Origin: Bicyclus anynana
Taxonomy: Eukaryota; Arthropoda; Insecta; Lepidoptera; Nymphalidae
Reading direction: 5' to 3'
Length of the DNA: 64,000 nt
NCBI RefSeq assembly: GCF_947172395.1
Contig: NC_069102.1
Location: 9,578,442-9,642,441 of the forward strand
In this document: in pieces, positions 12,601-19,363 of the stretch
How positions within the stretch are numbered: the stretch's first letter is position 1
How the letters are laid out: every line of letters starts with the position of its first letter
The notes under the pieces: model-generated
What the model saw: the letters and a program-made list of their open reading frames with translations, nothing else
Databases searched by the model: none
What the model was told of the DNA's origin: nothing
Position numbers and translations under genes: made by a program

Positions 12601-13607
12601 TCTTCCAAGCATCGGCCCGGCCGACGGGGCTGCCATCCATACTGAGCTCCGGCGGTGGTCTTGCATGTTCCATTGTTACACACACTACTCACGACTACAC
12701 ACGGTACTCAATTATCGATTAAATTGATAATATAATAGTTTTTGCACACTAATAATGAATTAAAATCCCACCGCTGCCACCATGTTGTATAATGAAACCA
12801 GAGTTAGGATGACAACTACTTTATTATCGAAGTACCCACAACAATCCGGTGCATACTCCACCAACTTTTCAGTTGTGTGCATTTTAAGAAATTAAATATC
12901 ACATGTCTATAACGGTGGAGAAAAACATCATGAGAAAACCTGCATACCAGAGAATTTTCTTAATTCTCTGTGTGTGTGAAGTCTGTCAATCCGCATTGAC
13001 CAGTGTGGTGGACTATTGGCCTAACCACTCTCATTCTGAGAAGAGGAGACTTGAGCTCAGCAGTGAGCCGAATATGGGTTGAAAACGACGAACAATGGTT
13101 GTTGTTGTTATGGAGGGGGTAAAACACATCCCAGTCAAGAAACTGCTGCTGTACCTGGTGGCAACCAGTATTGGAGGGGAAATCTAGTCAGTGGCGATCA
13201 CAATAGATCGGAAACGGTCAATGTGAATCAGGGACCTCGTGAAGACCTGCAGAGCCACTACATCAAGAAGAAGATGGTTGTTTTGGTGGAGTGATAGTGA
13301 TAAAGAGGGTACCCTCTTTCAGTACTTCAAACTTGGGCGTTACAGTTAAAGCTAGTTGGGGTGATTTGGCTTGTTAGGTGTTAATAACAAAAAAATTCAC
13401 TGTATAAGTTGTGTTGCAGATGTTCGAGTAACAATAGCTTCCGGCTACCAATGAGTATATTTTACCTTCATTTATTGATTGGTTACTATCAGAAAAATTC
13501 AATTTTGTGGACGCCGACAGCTTATCCTTTGGAGGGTCAGTGTTTATAACACGCCTGAACGGCTCTAACACATCGTTGAAAAGCGACATATCGCCCTCGT
13601 TAGCCAT
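644..13607 (-). CDS. Mad1: Mitotic spindle assembly checkpoint protein MAD1 (partial, C-terminus outside window)
   Basis: MAD1 is the kinetochore coiled-coil protein that recruits and holds MAD2 for the spindle checkpoint. I assembled nine exons (minus strand): 13466-13607, 8196-8335, 7674-7862, 6782-6940, 5696-5890, 4059-4241, 2619-2792, 1977-2119 and 644-807. All phases agree and give 496 residues, almost entirely coiled coil. The best family marker is RLQKRLLLVTRERDSY followed by R-QQLDSYEKELT across the junction of exons 8 and 9, matching the conserved MAD1 core. The stretch AELEKEVVRLKATERSLRD also fits. The start ATG at 13607 opens MANEGDMSLFNDVL. A basic segment near residues 48-70 (KRKSSFG, VKRVR) could be a nuclear localisation signal. 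The MAD2-binding region and the C-terminal domain should lie left of base 1. Intron 1 is about 5.1 kb because it holds a gypsy element inside a SINE. Confidence 0.87.
985..1245 (-). repeat. SINE family B copy
   Basis: Read on the minus strand it has a tRNA-like head with a B box (GGTTCGATCCCCGGC) and ends in a tail containing TGTAAAGAATAAAAA. Related copies are at 24125-24475 (fold-back), 29465-29695, 42640-42945, 45725-45905 and 58835-59035. Confidence 0.75.
1495..1945. repeat. MITE-like inverted-repeat element in MAD1 intron
   Basis: TGTTAACAACAT appears at both ends of a block containing inverted arms (GAGAAATAGACAAAAATCC near 1660; GTCTATTTCTC near 1748). The motif 'gcggcgaa...taaaa' with adjacent CTCTCTTTCG recurs near 4835-4915, and a weaker match lies near 20865-20950. 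I assigned no superfamily. Confidence 0.45.
2805..2995 (+). repeat. SINE family A fragment
   Basis: It matches the body of SINE A (AACATCGTGAGGAAACCTGC, then GTGTGTGAAGTCTGCCAATC, then CTCAGCAGTGAGCC). The tRNA-like head is absent. Confidence 0.65.
3495..3860 (-). mobile_element. Non-LTR retrotransposon 3' end fragment
   Basis: On the minus strand, about 3700-3830 encodes a C-terminal peptide (HLLSRGYYTIDEFLND then DQLPPSHRK and a stop) typical of a LINE ORF2 end, followed by a 3' tail. A second, more damaged copy of the same 3' end is at about 23448-23790. Confidence 0.7.
5909..6389. mobile_element. hAT-type MITE copy carrying a LINE fragment
   Basis: The left end (CTCAGACCAATTATTG) and right end (TATAATTGGTCTGAG) match the MITEs at 18109 and 18923, and the first 80 bp follow that family. 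The middle differs. On the minus strand at about 6089-6328 it encodes a LINE-type C-terminal peptide (VETLGPWGPSTR ... AIQRGNTASLLGTLP) ending in a stop. The flanking 8-mers (ccgattaa, cccattag) agree at 6 of 8 positions. Confidence 0.6.
7457..7486. repeat. ACGT microsatellite
   Basis: The tetranucleotide ACGT is repeated about six times in a row within MAD1 intron sequence. Confidence 0.7.
8486..8546 (-). repeat. 3' LTR of the gypsy/mag element (61 bp)
   Basis: It is identical over 61 bp to the copy at 12783-12843. In element orientation it contains an AATAAA-like signal. It is flanked outside by the left half of a SINE. Confidence 0.93.
8672..12685 (-). CDS. Gag-Pol polyprotein of the gypsy/mag element
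   Basis: This is one uninterrupted frame of 1337 residues. Gag has cysteine/histidine knuckles near residues 250-285 (CPNCG and CYICRGPHFARMC). The aspartic protease motif DTGAD is near residue 343. The reverse transcriptase has LPFGLNCAPE and a FIDD active site near residue 612, where many relatives have YVDD or FIDD. RNase H has the SVDAS motif near 760. Integrase has an HHCC zinc region near 977-1010 (HDGHLG ... CAVCQ) and catalytic D, D and E near 1040, 1095 and 1130 (SDNAT, SNGKSE). Gag and pol are fused in one frame, with no separate env frame. All expected domains are present in order, so the copy could be active. The start at 12685 is the first ATG; a second in-frame ATG lies four codons on. 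Confidence 0.92.
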   Translation of the reverse strand: MCVTMEHARPPPELSMDGSPVGRADAWKKWKTQFQLFIKAAGVHKEDPAVQASLLINLIGPDGFDVYQTFTFEEETERDDVAVLLKKFDSYFGVKPNITLARYNFFTRNQTEGESINQYVTALKILSKNCGFSSLEEELLRDRIVCGIRNTVVRDRLLRSDELTLEKAIKICQADEISMDCSRQLESDVGRSGRASIDAVQARGRDRGAVGRRWNANSCESRAPASRRGGNAAVGRRFEPRPSASAPATPCPNCGQFCELRSQCFAAGVKCYICRGPHFARMCSNKSKKVYDVCAENYDKDSDSDGGESFFVSIIAKAPQGTYAEDWYETLRGECGVEKFKLDTGADINVISLERFLLLGYDVSLINDKSKIKLQSYSGNIIPIKGICDLKWSYKNILYTLKFAIASISCQSVLGRQACIELGLVKRVYDINLSKYDHLFRGIGCLPGTYSIVIDKSVSPVVSAPRKIPLSLRDKLLGELNRMLEAGVIRKVTHPTQWVNSLVIAAKKNGGIRLCLDPRPLNCAIQRAHFQLPTINEIATKLHGAQYFSVLDANSGFWAIQLDDKSADLCTFSSPLGGRYQFLRLPFGLNCAPEVFHSTLKQLLEDLEGVDLFIDDIICWGKTKNEHDQRLTALLNRAEEINLKFNKDKCKICVSEVVYLGHVFNKSGMKPDAEKVKAIINMPVPNDKKSLERFLGATNYLSKFIPNYSTYTVHLTRLLRKESTWYWDDIHNKAISKLKELVSRAPVLALYDVSRPVVLSVDASSVALGAVLLQDGRPVEYASRTLTDTQTRYAQIEKELFAIVYACEKYHQYIYGKKSVIVETDHKPLESIFKKALASNPMRLQRMLLRLQGYDLIIKYVPGKYMYIADTLSRAPLPDSYESELDKKLMYEVSLLMDNVQMSANKLNLVRSETSKDKDLNQLCEYIIKGWPKRKCDISDILKPYWSLQDELIVVDGIIFKNKLILIPRSLRSQMLNIVHDGHLGIDRCKKRAREVLFWPGITKDIELYVKRCAVCQENSNMQTKEPLIPIQIPRLPWNKIGADIFEYRKQYYLILVDYYSGFVEVNYLKNITSKSVITAMKENFSRYGIPEILFSDNATNFTSRDFKKFSIEWGFDHVTSSPNYPQSNGKSERAVQTVKRLLIKSINSNSDFYLNLLSYRNTPRDSNLSSPAQLLMGRRLNCRLPVHPGLLEPKPVSKCEYDKLVNRQIKSKQYYDQHCKLLPELDVGDQVIIHDQEKQTRGQVIMKASAPRSYMVQNRFGRIYRRNRRNLRKCEPEDHHDCSEPLPQPGPSTSVTTAACSSPNADCADNVKVENNPNILPKRKAKKLYTDIQKYL
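12783..12843 (-). repeat. 5' LTR of the gypsy/mag element (61 bp)
   Basis: It is identical to the copy at 8486-8546 and directly followed, in element orientation, by the tRNA-Leu-type primer binding site at 12765-12782. On the other side the sequence resumes the interrupted SINE. Confidence 0.93.
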
Positions 13608-14265
13608 TTTTTACACAAAACATATACTAGCCAACACACACAATGTAAAAAAATAATAATAAAATGGTTAAAATAATTAATATAAAAGCAATATTTGATT
13701 TTTGAAAACCTAAACTGAAATCGAAATTACATCCACGAAAATTCATTCGGCATTCCTTTTTTTTAAAACCACAGATACAAAATGTGCGATATAAAACCTG
13801 GCTTTACGGCCCTGAGTTCTAGACCATAGAGTACGTGTAAGGCTCGGATAAATTATTAAGGGACTCGACTCACTACTAGAGTGTTGAGCAAGTACGTCTC
13901 ACCTTTACCTTTTTCATACTCTAGTAGTACTAATTTATTTCCGCAACCAAACATGCTTAATCTCTGTCCAAAAGTCTTAGTTTGTACTGAAGTTTCGGCC
14001 CCCTGAGTAAATATGTTCCTTGTTTATTTTGGTTTGGTTTAGTTTCATTCACGTTTGATTTGATACTATAAATTAATTTACTCTTTGGATAGTACCTATT
14101 AATTAATGTACTCTAGTCTATAATCTGTGAAGTGTGATGTGATTTCTGTTCTGGTGTTATTTTGTTTTGGATTTGTATTTGTAAGATATATTGAACTAAA
14201 AAATATTGAAATTGTTATTCCAAGATATTATCTAATTACTTTAATGATAACTAGACGCTTTTAAA
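13608..14265. promoter_or_regulatory. Divergent intergenic region between MAD1 and Art8-like gene
   Basis: About 660 bp separate the two start codons of the head-to-head genes, so both promoters and 5' leaders must lie here. The sequence is AT-rich. I could not place a TATA box or initiator with confidence. Confidence 0.55.
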
Positions 14266-17200
14266 ATGGAAATGAATATTTCACAAAGTGATTATTTTAC
14301 GAATTATGAAGATTTGGAGGTATACAGTTTACTTTGTATTAATCTTGATTGCCTTGATGTGTATTAAATTTTTGTTGATCTTCCTATAAATGTTTATTTT
14401 CAGATTCATAGGCTTATGTTAGAAGACGATCCTAGAACGGATTCTTACCGACGGGCCATTTTAGAAAATACAAGTTACTTCAAAGGCAAAGTGGTAATGG
14501 ATGTTGGTTGCGGTACTGGTATACTCTCGATATTTTGTGCACAGGCTGGCGCCAAAAAAGTATATGCAATCGAAGCTAGTAACTTGTCAAATTTAGCTAC
14601 TAATATAGTAAAAGAGAATAACTTTGAAGAGGTTATAGAGGTAACTTTTATTAATTTTTCTTAGGCATGTATTTAATTAACTACAGGAAAGTGGAGTAAG
14701 AAACTGATGCAATGGTATAGGTGTAAAGGAGAATAGACAACAATTTTTTTTCTGTCTTTCCTTTGTCTATCGGAGATCAGACTCTGGAACAAAATTTAAT
14801 CAAATGACTGCTTAGAATGTCGTTTTGAGCTGTGCACGTCCACTGATGTAGCGTCCCTCTAGAAATGAGTATATATTACTATACTATGTTGGGCAGTTCT
14901 GTCCTTTTCATACAGAATTTGCAGTGTCTGATGTCTGACATCTAACAACAAGAACAAAAAGGCAACAATGGGTGGACAAAAATAGTCTGTTTGTGCACGA
15001 GTCTCCTCTTAAAATGAGACGGGACCTTGGACCACCCTTGGACTCCCGTCCAATGCGGATTGGCAGACTTCACACACAGAGAAATAAGAAAATTTTAAAG
15101 ATTTCCTTGCAATGTTTTTCTTCACTGTTGGAAACATGATATTTAGTTACTTAAAATGCACATAGTTGAAAAGTTAGAGGTGCATGCCCCTACCCGGATT
15201 TACGGATACTGGGCTATCAGATCTCTACTGTGTTTTATAGAAGCTTGAAATGAAAGAATTTAAAATTAAATATAATTAATCCTTACAGGTAATACACAGT
15301 AAAGTGGAAGATGTAAAATTACCCAATGATATGAAGGTTGATGCTATTGTATCTGAATGGATGGGCTTTTACCTACTCCATGAAGGGATGTTAGATTCTG
15401 TGCTGGTGGCTAGAGACAGATTTCTTAAAGAAGGCGGTGAAATGTTTCCAGAGAGTGCAGTCATTTATGTAGCTCCATGTAGGTGAGATTTTTATATGTA
15501 GCTAGCTCATAGGCGATAGACGTCCACTGCAGGACATAGGCCTTTTACAGGGTCTTCCAAACATCACAATATTGAGATACACGATACATGAGTAATACTG
15601 AGATACATGAGATCCACAGAAGAACTAAAGTCACCAACATAGCTCAAAGTGTCTTGAAGCTGGGATGGGCACATAGTTCGAAAAGCCGATGGCTGTTGGG
15701 GTCCCAAGGTGCATCAATGGTGACCCCGCACTAGAAAGTGCAGTATTGGTAGACCCCCCACCAGCTGGACTGACAACATCAAGCAAGCCACAGGTATTTG
15801 CTGGATGCAGATGGCTCAGGATCGCGATGTTTGAAAGTCCCTACAAAAGGCACATGTCCTGCAGTGGACGTCCATCGGCTGACATGATGATGATGATGAT
15901 GAGGCATTATTATCATTTCACCACAGTGACAGTTTTACAGTTTGTTCAAAGTAAATTCTTTCTTTATTTTTGTCATGAGTTTTCAGAATATGATCTGCAC
16001 TCCACTGCTCATAGCTGACCTGGCAAACTTTACTAAATAAGTTTCTTTCATACAAAAATACTAAAATCATTAATAAATACATTGTTTTACCCGCTAGCTT
16101 AGAAGATAAAAATCCCCAGGCGATAATCAAACCCAGGACCTCTCTGTTCTAAACTGTGCACTGTGTGCGCTGAAGAGGTAATTTAAAAATATAAAAATTA
16201 TTTCAGTGTTCCACAACTGTATAATAAATGGACCAACTTCCATGGTGTGGCATTATCAACATTTGCCAAACAGCTTCGAGCCAGCAAAAGCAGTAAACCT
16301 GAAATAATGCAAATCTCACCAGAGGATCTGCTCGGTGCTGAGGTGGCTATGGCATGGATCAATTTGAGGGAAGACACAGTGAATGATTTAAATTCATATA
16401 GTATTCAACATGTGGTAGGTATGTAATAATAATAATAATATTATAAAGCTGAAGAGTTTGTTTGTTTGTTTGATTGAACGCGCTAATCTCAGGAACTACT
16501 GGTTCGATTTCAAAAATTCTTTCAGTGTTAGATAGCCCATTTATCGAGGAAGGCTATAGGCTATATATTATCCCCGTATTTCTACGGGAACGGGAACCAC
16601 GCGGGTGAAACCGCGCGGCGTCAGCTAGTGTAATAATAATAAGAGCCTTTATTCAGAATTTGCCTGATTGTCTTTTAAGATAAAGGCCTCCTCCAAGCTT
16701 TTCCTCAATTCTTGATCCCTTGCAGATTTTGCCTCCTGTCCTATTTCAAGCTATTTGAAATGCTTCCCCATGATATGGGTATCAATAACATGTTTTTTAG
16801 TTTAAACTATTCATGTTGTGTATTGATATGTTACAACAGGTTCAAGTAAAATGGGACAATATCAAGGTCTCTGCGTATGGTTCGAGTGCAATTTTCCCCA
16901 ACTGTCGAGTGAGAGTCGCATAATTCTAAGCACAGGACCAGAGGCAAAGTTGACACATTGGAAGCAAACAGTTATACTTCTACCAGAGGAGCAAAATGTG
17001 GAGGAACAAGAACCTATTGCTTTTCAACTGGATATGAATAGAGATGTAAATAGTCCTAGAAGGTATGGTTTTTTTATTAATTAGGTAAATTGGACTATAG
17101 ACAATTAACTTCAAGCTGTAGAGAACCCGCACACGACAATAATATAGACCATTAACTTCAAGCTATAGAGTACCTGCACACTGTGCATATATAAAATATG

Positions 17201-17836
17201 CTGTGCAAGAATTTTTATTTTGCCTCCAAAATCCAATTAATAGTTATTTTTAAGTTTTGCTATTGAATACAATATTTTAAATTACTTTTATTATTACTAT
17301 TGACTAGCGGACTCAGTCAAGCTTTGGCTTTAAAGGCTTTAGGCCCCCCCTAAAGCCTTTAAAGCCAAAGCTTGACTGACTGAGTTGACTTGACTGAGGG
17401 GGGGGGGGGGGGGCGAATTTGAAAAAAAAAAAAAGATGCACGGCTTTTTTTAGTCACAAATAGATACAAACTTCCACCCACCAATTAATAAAATAAAGAA
17501 AGAAAGACACAAAAAGTAGCCTATGTCACTCTATATCCTTTTAACTATCTCCACTTAAAAAATCACGTCAATTCGTCGCTCCGTTTTGAAGTGAAAGACA
17601 AACAAACTGACAGACACACACTTTTACATTATAATATTAGTATGGATTTAAATAATCAAAAATATTGTTTCAGATACAATCTAGAGCTGACCCTGTTAGA
17701 TCCAGAGGAAGTGGATCATCCAATCCCTTGCACATGTGACATGACCAAATGCATACTTATGAAGACTGTCATGCTGCAGCATGCATTGAATCAAAACAAT
17801 ATCATTGAAGATGAAATCATTGAAGATGATGAATAA
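14266..17836 (+). CDS. Art8: Protein arginine N-methyltransferase, Art8-like
   Basis: This is a PRMT that transfers methyl groups from S-adenosylmethionine to protein arginines. Six exons with agreeing phases (14266-14319, 14404-14640, 15289-15482, 16207-16418, 16840-17062, 17674-17836) give 360 residues, the usual size for a single-domain PRMT. Motif I (VVMDVGCGTGIL) is at about residues 48-59. The double-E loop (SEWMGFYLLHEGML) places the catalytic glutamates at E120 and E129. The THW loop (THWKQ) is in exon 5. The C-terminal pattern CTCDMTKCIL and the phrase SEWMGFYLLHEGMLDSVL resemble Drosophila Art8 as I recall it, more than PRMT1 or PRMT6. The C-terminus is very acidic (IIEDEIIEDDE). 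The gene is head-to-head with MAD1. A polyadenylation-type AATAAA lies just after the stop and again near 17925. Confidence 0.88.
15020..15235 (-). repeat. SINE family A fragment in Art8 intron 2
   Basis: Reverse-complement SINE A body sequence (CCAATGCGGATTGGCAGACTT, shortened here to its recognisable core GCGGATTGGCAGACTT) lies between exons 2 and 3. Confidence 0.6.
16440..16632. repeat. Dispersed repeat ending in CAGCTAGT (possible Helitron-type)
   Basis: A block beginning TATAAAGCTGAAGAGTTTG and ending GCGCGGCGTCAGCTAGT lies in Art8 intron 4. A 5' portion of the same block recurs at about 51420-51560 in BDP1. Its CTAG-type end next to a GC-rich short hairpin fits a non-autonomous Helitron, but I could not confirm this. 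Confidence 0.45.
17313..17413. repeat. Near-perfect 31-bp palindrome followed by a run of 16 G
   Basis: Arms 17313-17343 and 17349-17379 are perfect reverse complements around a loop of five C. A run of G follows at 17398-17413. It sits in Art8 intron 5 next to a CTAGCGGACTCAGTCAAG-type repeat tail that also occurs at 19560 and 58068. Confidence 0.85.
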
Positions 17837-18108
17837 AAAAAACTATTAATTTTTAAAATATATATTTGTTACAAAATATTGCATTTGTTTTTATACTGTG
17901 ATCATTTTAAGAGAGTATGGATACAAATAAAAATGTACAAGACTTTTTAGTTTGCTTTGTTATTTTTTTCATTCAACAATTGACATATTAGTACATATTT
18001 TTAGTTGAGATTGTGATATAACTTTTTTGGGGTTTAATTTCTTCAATCCTTATTCTTTAACGATTCGCTTGTGCCATCAAATAACGTAACATAATAATCT
18101 TATGTGAC

Positions 18109-18422
18109 CTCAGACCAACTATTGTATAGGACCTGCCTCGCTAAATGTTACTTTTCTGTCAAAGTATATGATCAACGATCTAATGCGATTATAAAAGCTG
18201 TCTTTATTGAATCGATGTTAAATAGTTGTAATCGTGTTCGTCGGTTAAAGAGCTCCGCAAAAATACCTTTTTGTGTAGTTTAATGGTGTAAAAACGTACA
18301 AAAACTTCTAGTTTATTATAAGATACATACCAAATATAAGCTCGTTTTCCCCAGAAAATGACAGATAATTTTGTTTGTGACTATGAGTGCGATACAGGTC
18401 CTTCTATAATAATTGGTCTGGG
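18109..18422. mobile_element. hAT-type MITE, copy 1
   Basis: The element is 314 bp, with terminal inverted repeats CTCAGACCAACTATTG / AATAATTGGTCTGGG. It is flanked by TATGTGAC (18101-18108) and AATGTGAC (18423-18430), an 8-bp target duplication with one mismatch. An 8-bp duplication is characteristic of hAT transposons. Confidence 0.82.
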
Positions 18423-18808
18423 AATGTGACCAATGAATAATAAACTCTGCTCAAGACAAGTGTTGGCAATCGTGGTTTACTGAAAGCAATTACGAGGTCC
18501 TTCTATAGTAGAAAGTTTTCTTTCCCTCTTGCCTTTTAAAAATAGTAGGTACAGTACAAAACACCACCAAACAAAAAAAAACGACACAGTGACGCTGTAT
18601 TCCATGCTATAGCTATTTGGGACTAGAAACGATTGGTGGTATCACAATTAATTGCGACAAAATGAAGGGTATAAGATTTCACACAAAAGAAAGAAAAATG
18701 CTCGCTGAAAATAAATATGACACTAAATATGTAAGACAAAAAAAAAGATAAAAAATTTAATTTAAAAAAAAACTGCAGATTTTTGTTTTTTGCGGAAAGC
18801 ACAAGATT

Positions 18809-18883
18809 TTAATTGATTATGAAACACGGCTAAAACTACGTGTAATATCACGTGAGTTTTAGCCGTGTTTCATAATCAATTAA
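18809..18883. repeat. Perfect 29-bp inverted repeat (fold-back element)
   Basis: Arms 18809-18837 and 18855-18883 are exact reverse complements around a 17-nt loop. Each arm contains GAAACACGGCTAAAACT. Half-copies with the same terminus are at 20228-20266 and 29360-29396. Confidence 0.85.
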
Positions 18884-18922
18884 TATGAATAACACTCACG
18901 ATAGTTTAAATTCTAAAATAGC

Positions 18923-19233
18923 CTCAGACCAATTATTGTATAGGACCTGCCTCGCTAGACGTTACTTCTCTGTCAAAGTATATGATCAACGATCTAATGC
19001 GATCATAAAAACTGTCTCTATCGAATCGATGTTAAATAGTTGTGATCGTGTTCGTCGGTTACAGAGCTCCGTAAAAATACCTTAATGTGTAATTGAATTG
19101 TGTAAAAAACGGGCAAATCTTCTAGTTTAGTATGAGATATACACAAAATCTAAGCTCGGTTTCCTCAGAAAATGACAGACAATTTTGTGCGTGACTATGA
19201 GTGCGATGCAGGTCCTTCTATAATTGGTCTGAG
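18923..19233. mobile_element. hAT-type MITE, copy 2
   Basis: The element is 311 bp, closely related to the copy at 18109. It is flanked by perfect 8-bp duplications AAAATAGC at 18915-18922 and 19234-19241. Terminal repeats are CTCAGACCAATTATTG and TATAATTGGTCTGAG. Confidence 0.87.
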
Positions 19234-19363
19234 AAAATAGCACAAGATTTGGTGAGATCGTGGATTACATTTTACAATTTTTTTCTTCCACACGAGAGGT
19301 CCCTGTAGTCCGGGGGCTCCATACAGGCAGGTCCTTATCCAATTAGTCCGAGGCTGACGAAGA

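Larger units (their letters stand above)
8486..12843 (-). mobile_element. Complete Ty3/gypsy LTR retrotransposon, mag-like, with 61-bp LTRs
   Basis: The element is bounded by two identical 61-bp LTRs with TGTTGT/ACAACA ends. Read on the minus strand, the 5' LTR is followed directly by an 18-nt primer binding site (12765-12782, starting TGGTGGCAGCGG) that matches the 3' end of a leucine tRNA type. The 3' LTR is preceded by a purine tract (8547-8556, ATGGGGAAGG). One long gag-pol frame lies between. Very short LTRs are known for the mag element of Bombyx, so mag-clade placement is likely. LTR identity and the open frame suggest a recent insertion. Only 3 bp (ATC) are shared at the flanks, fewer than the usual 4-6. 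Confidence 0.93.
8430..13092 (+). repeat. SINE family A copy split by the gypsy element
   Basis: The SINE head (8430-8485) ends at GGTTCGTATC, and its continuation (12844-13092) begins ATCCGGTGCAT. Joined, this is the B-box region of the same tRNA-derived SINE seen whole at about 55440-55760. The LTR element therefore landed in the SINE B box after the SINE was already in MAD1 intron 1. Confidence 0.85.
17837..19363. other. Convergent intergenic region, Art8-like to GCP4
   Basis: This holds the 3' flanks of the two converging genes. I see two hAT-type MITEs, a palindromic element between them, and no additional coding sequence. Confidence 0.6.

Noticed and set aside
12958..13295. 71-residue frame just left of MAD1 exon 1
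   Set aside because: It starts at the end of the SINE A body, has no domain, and lies inside MAD1 intron 1.
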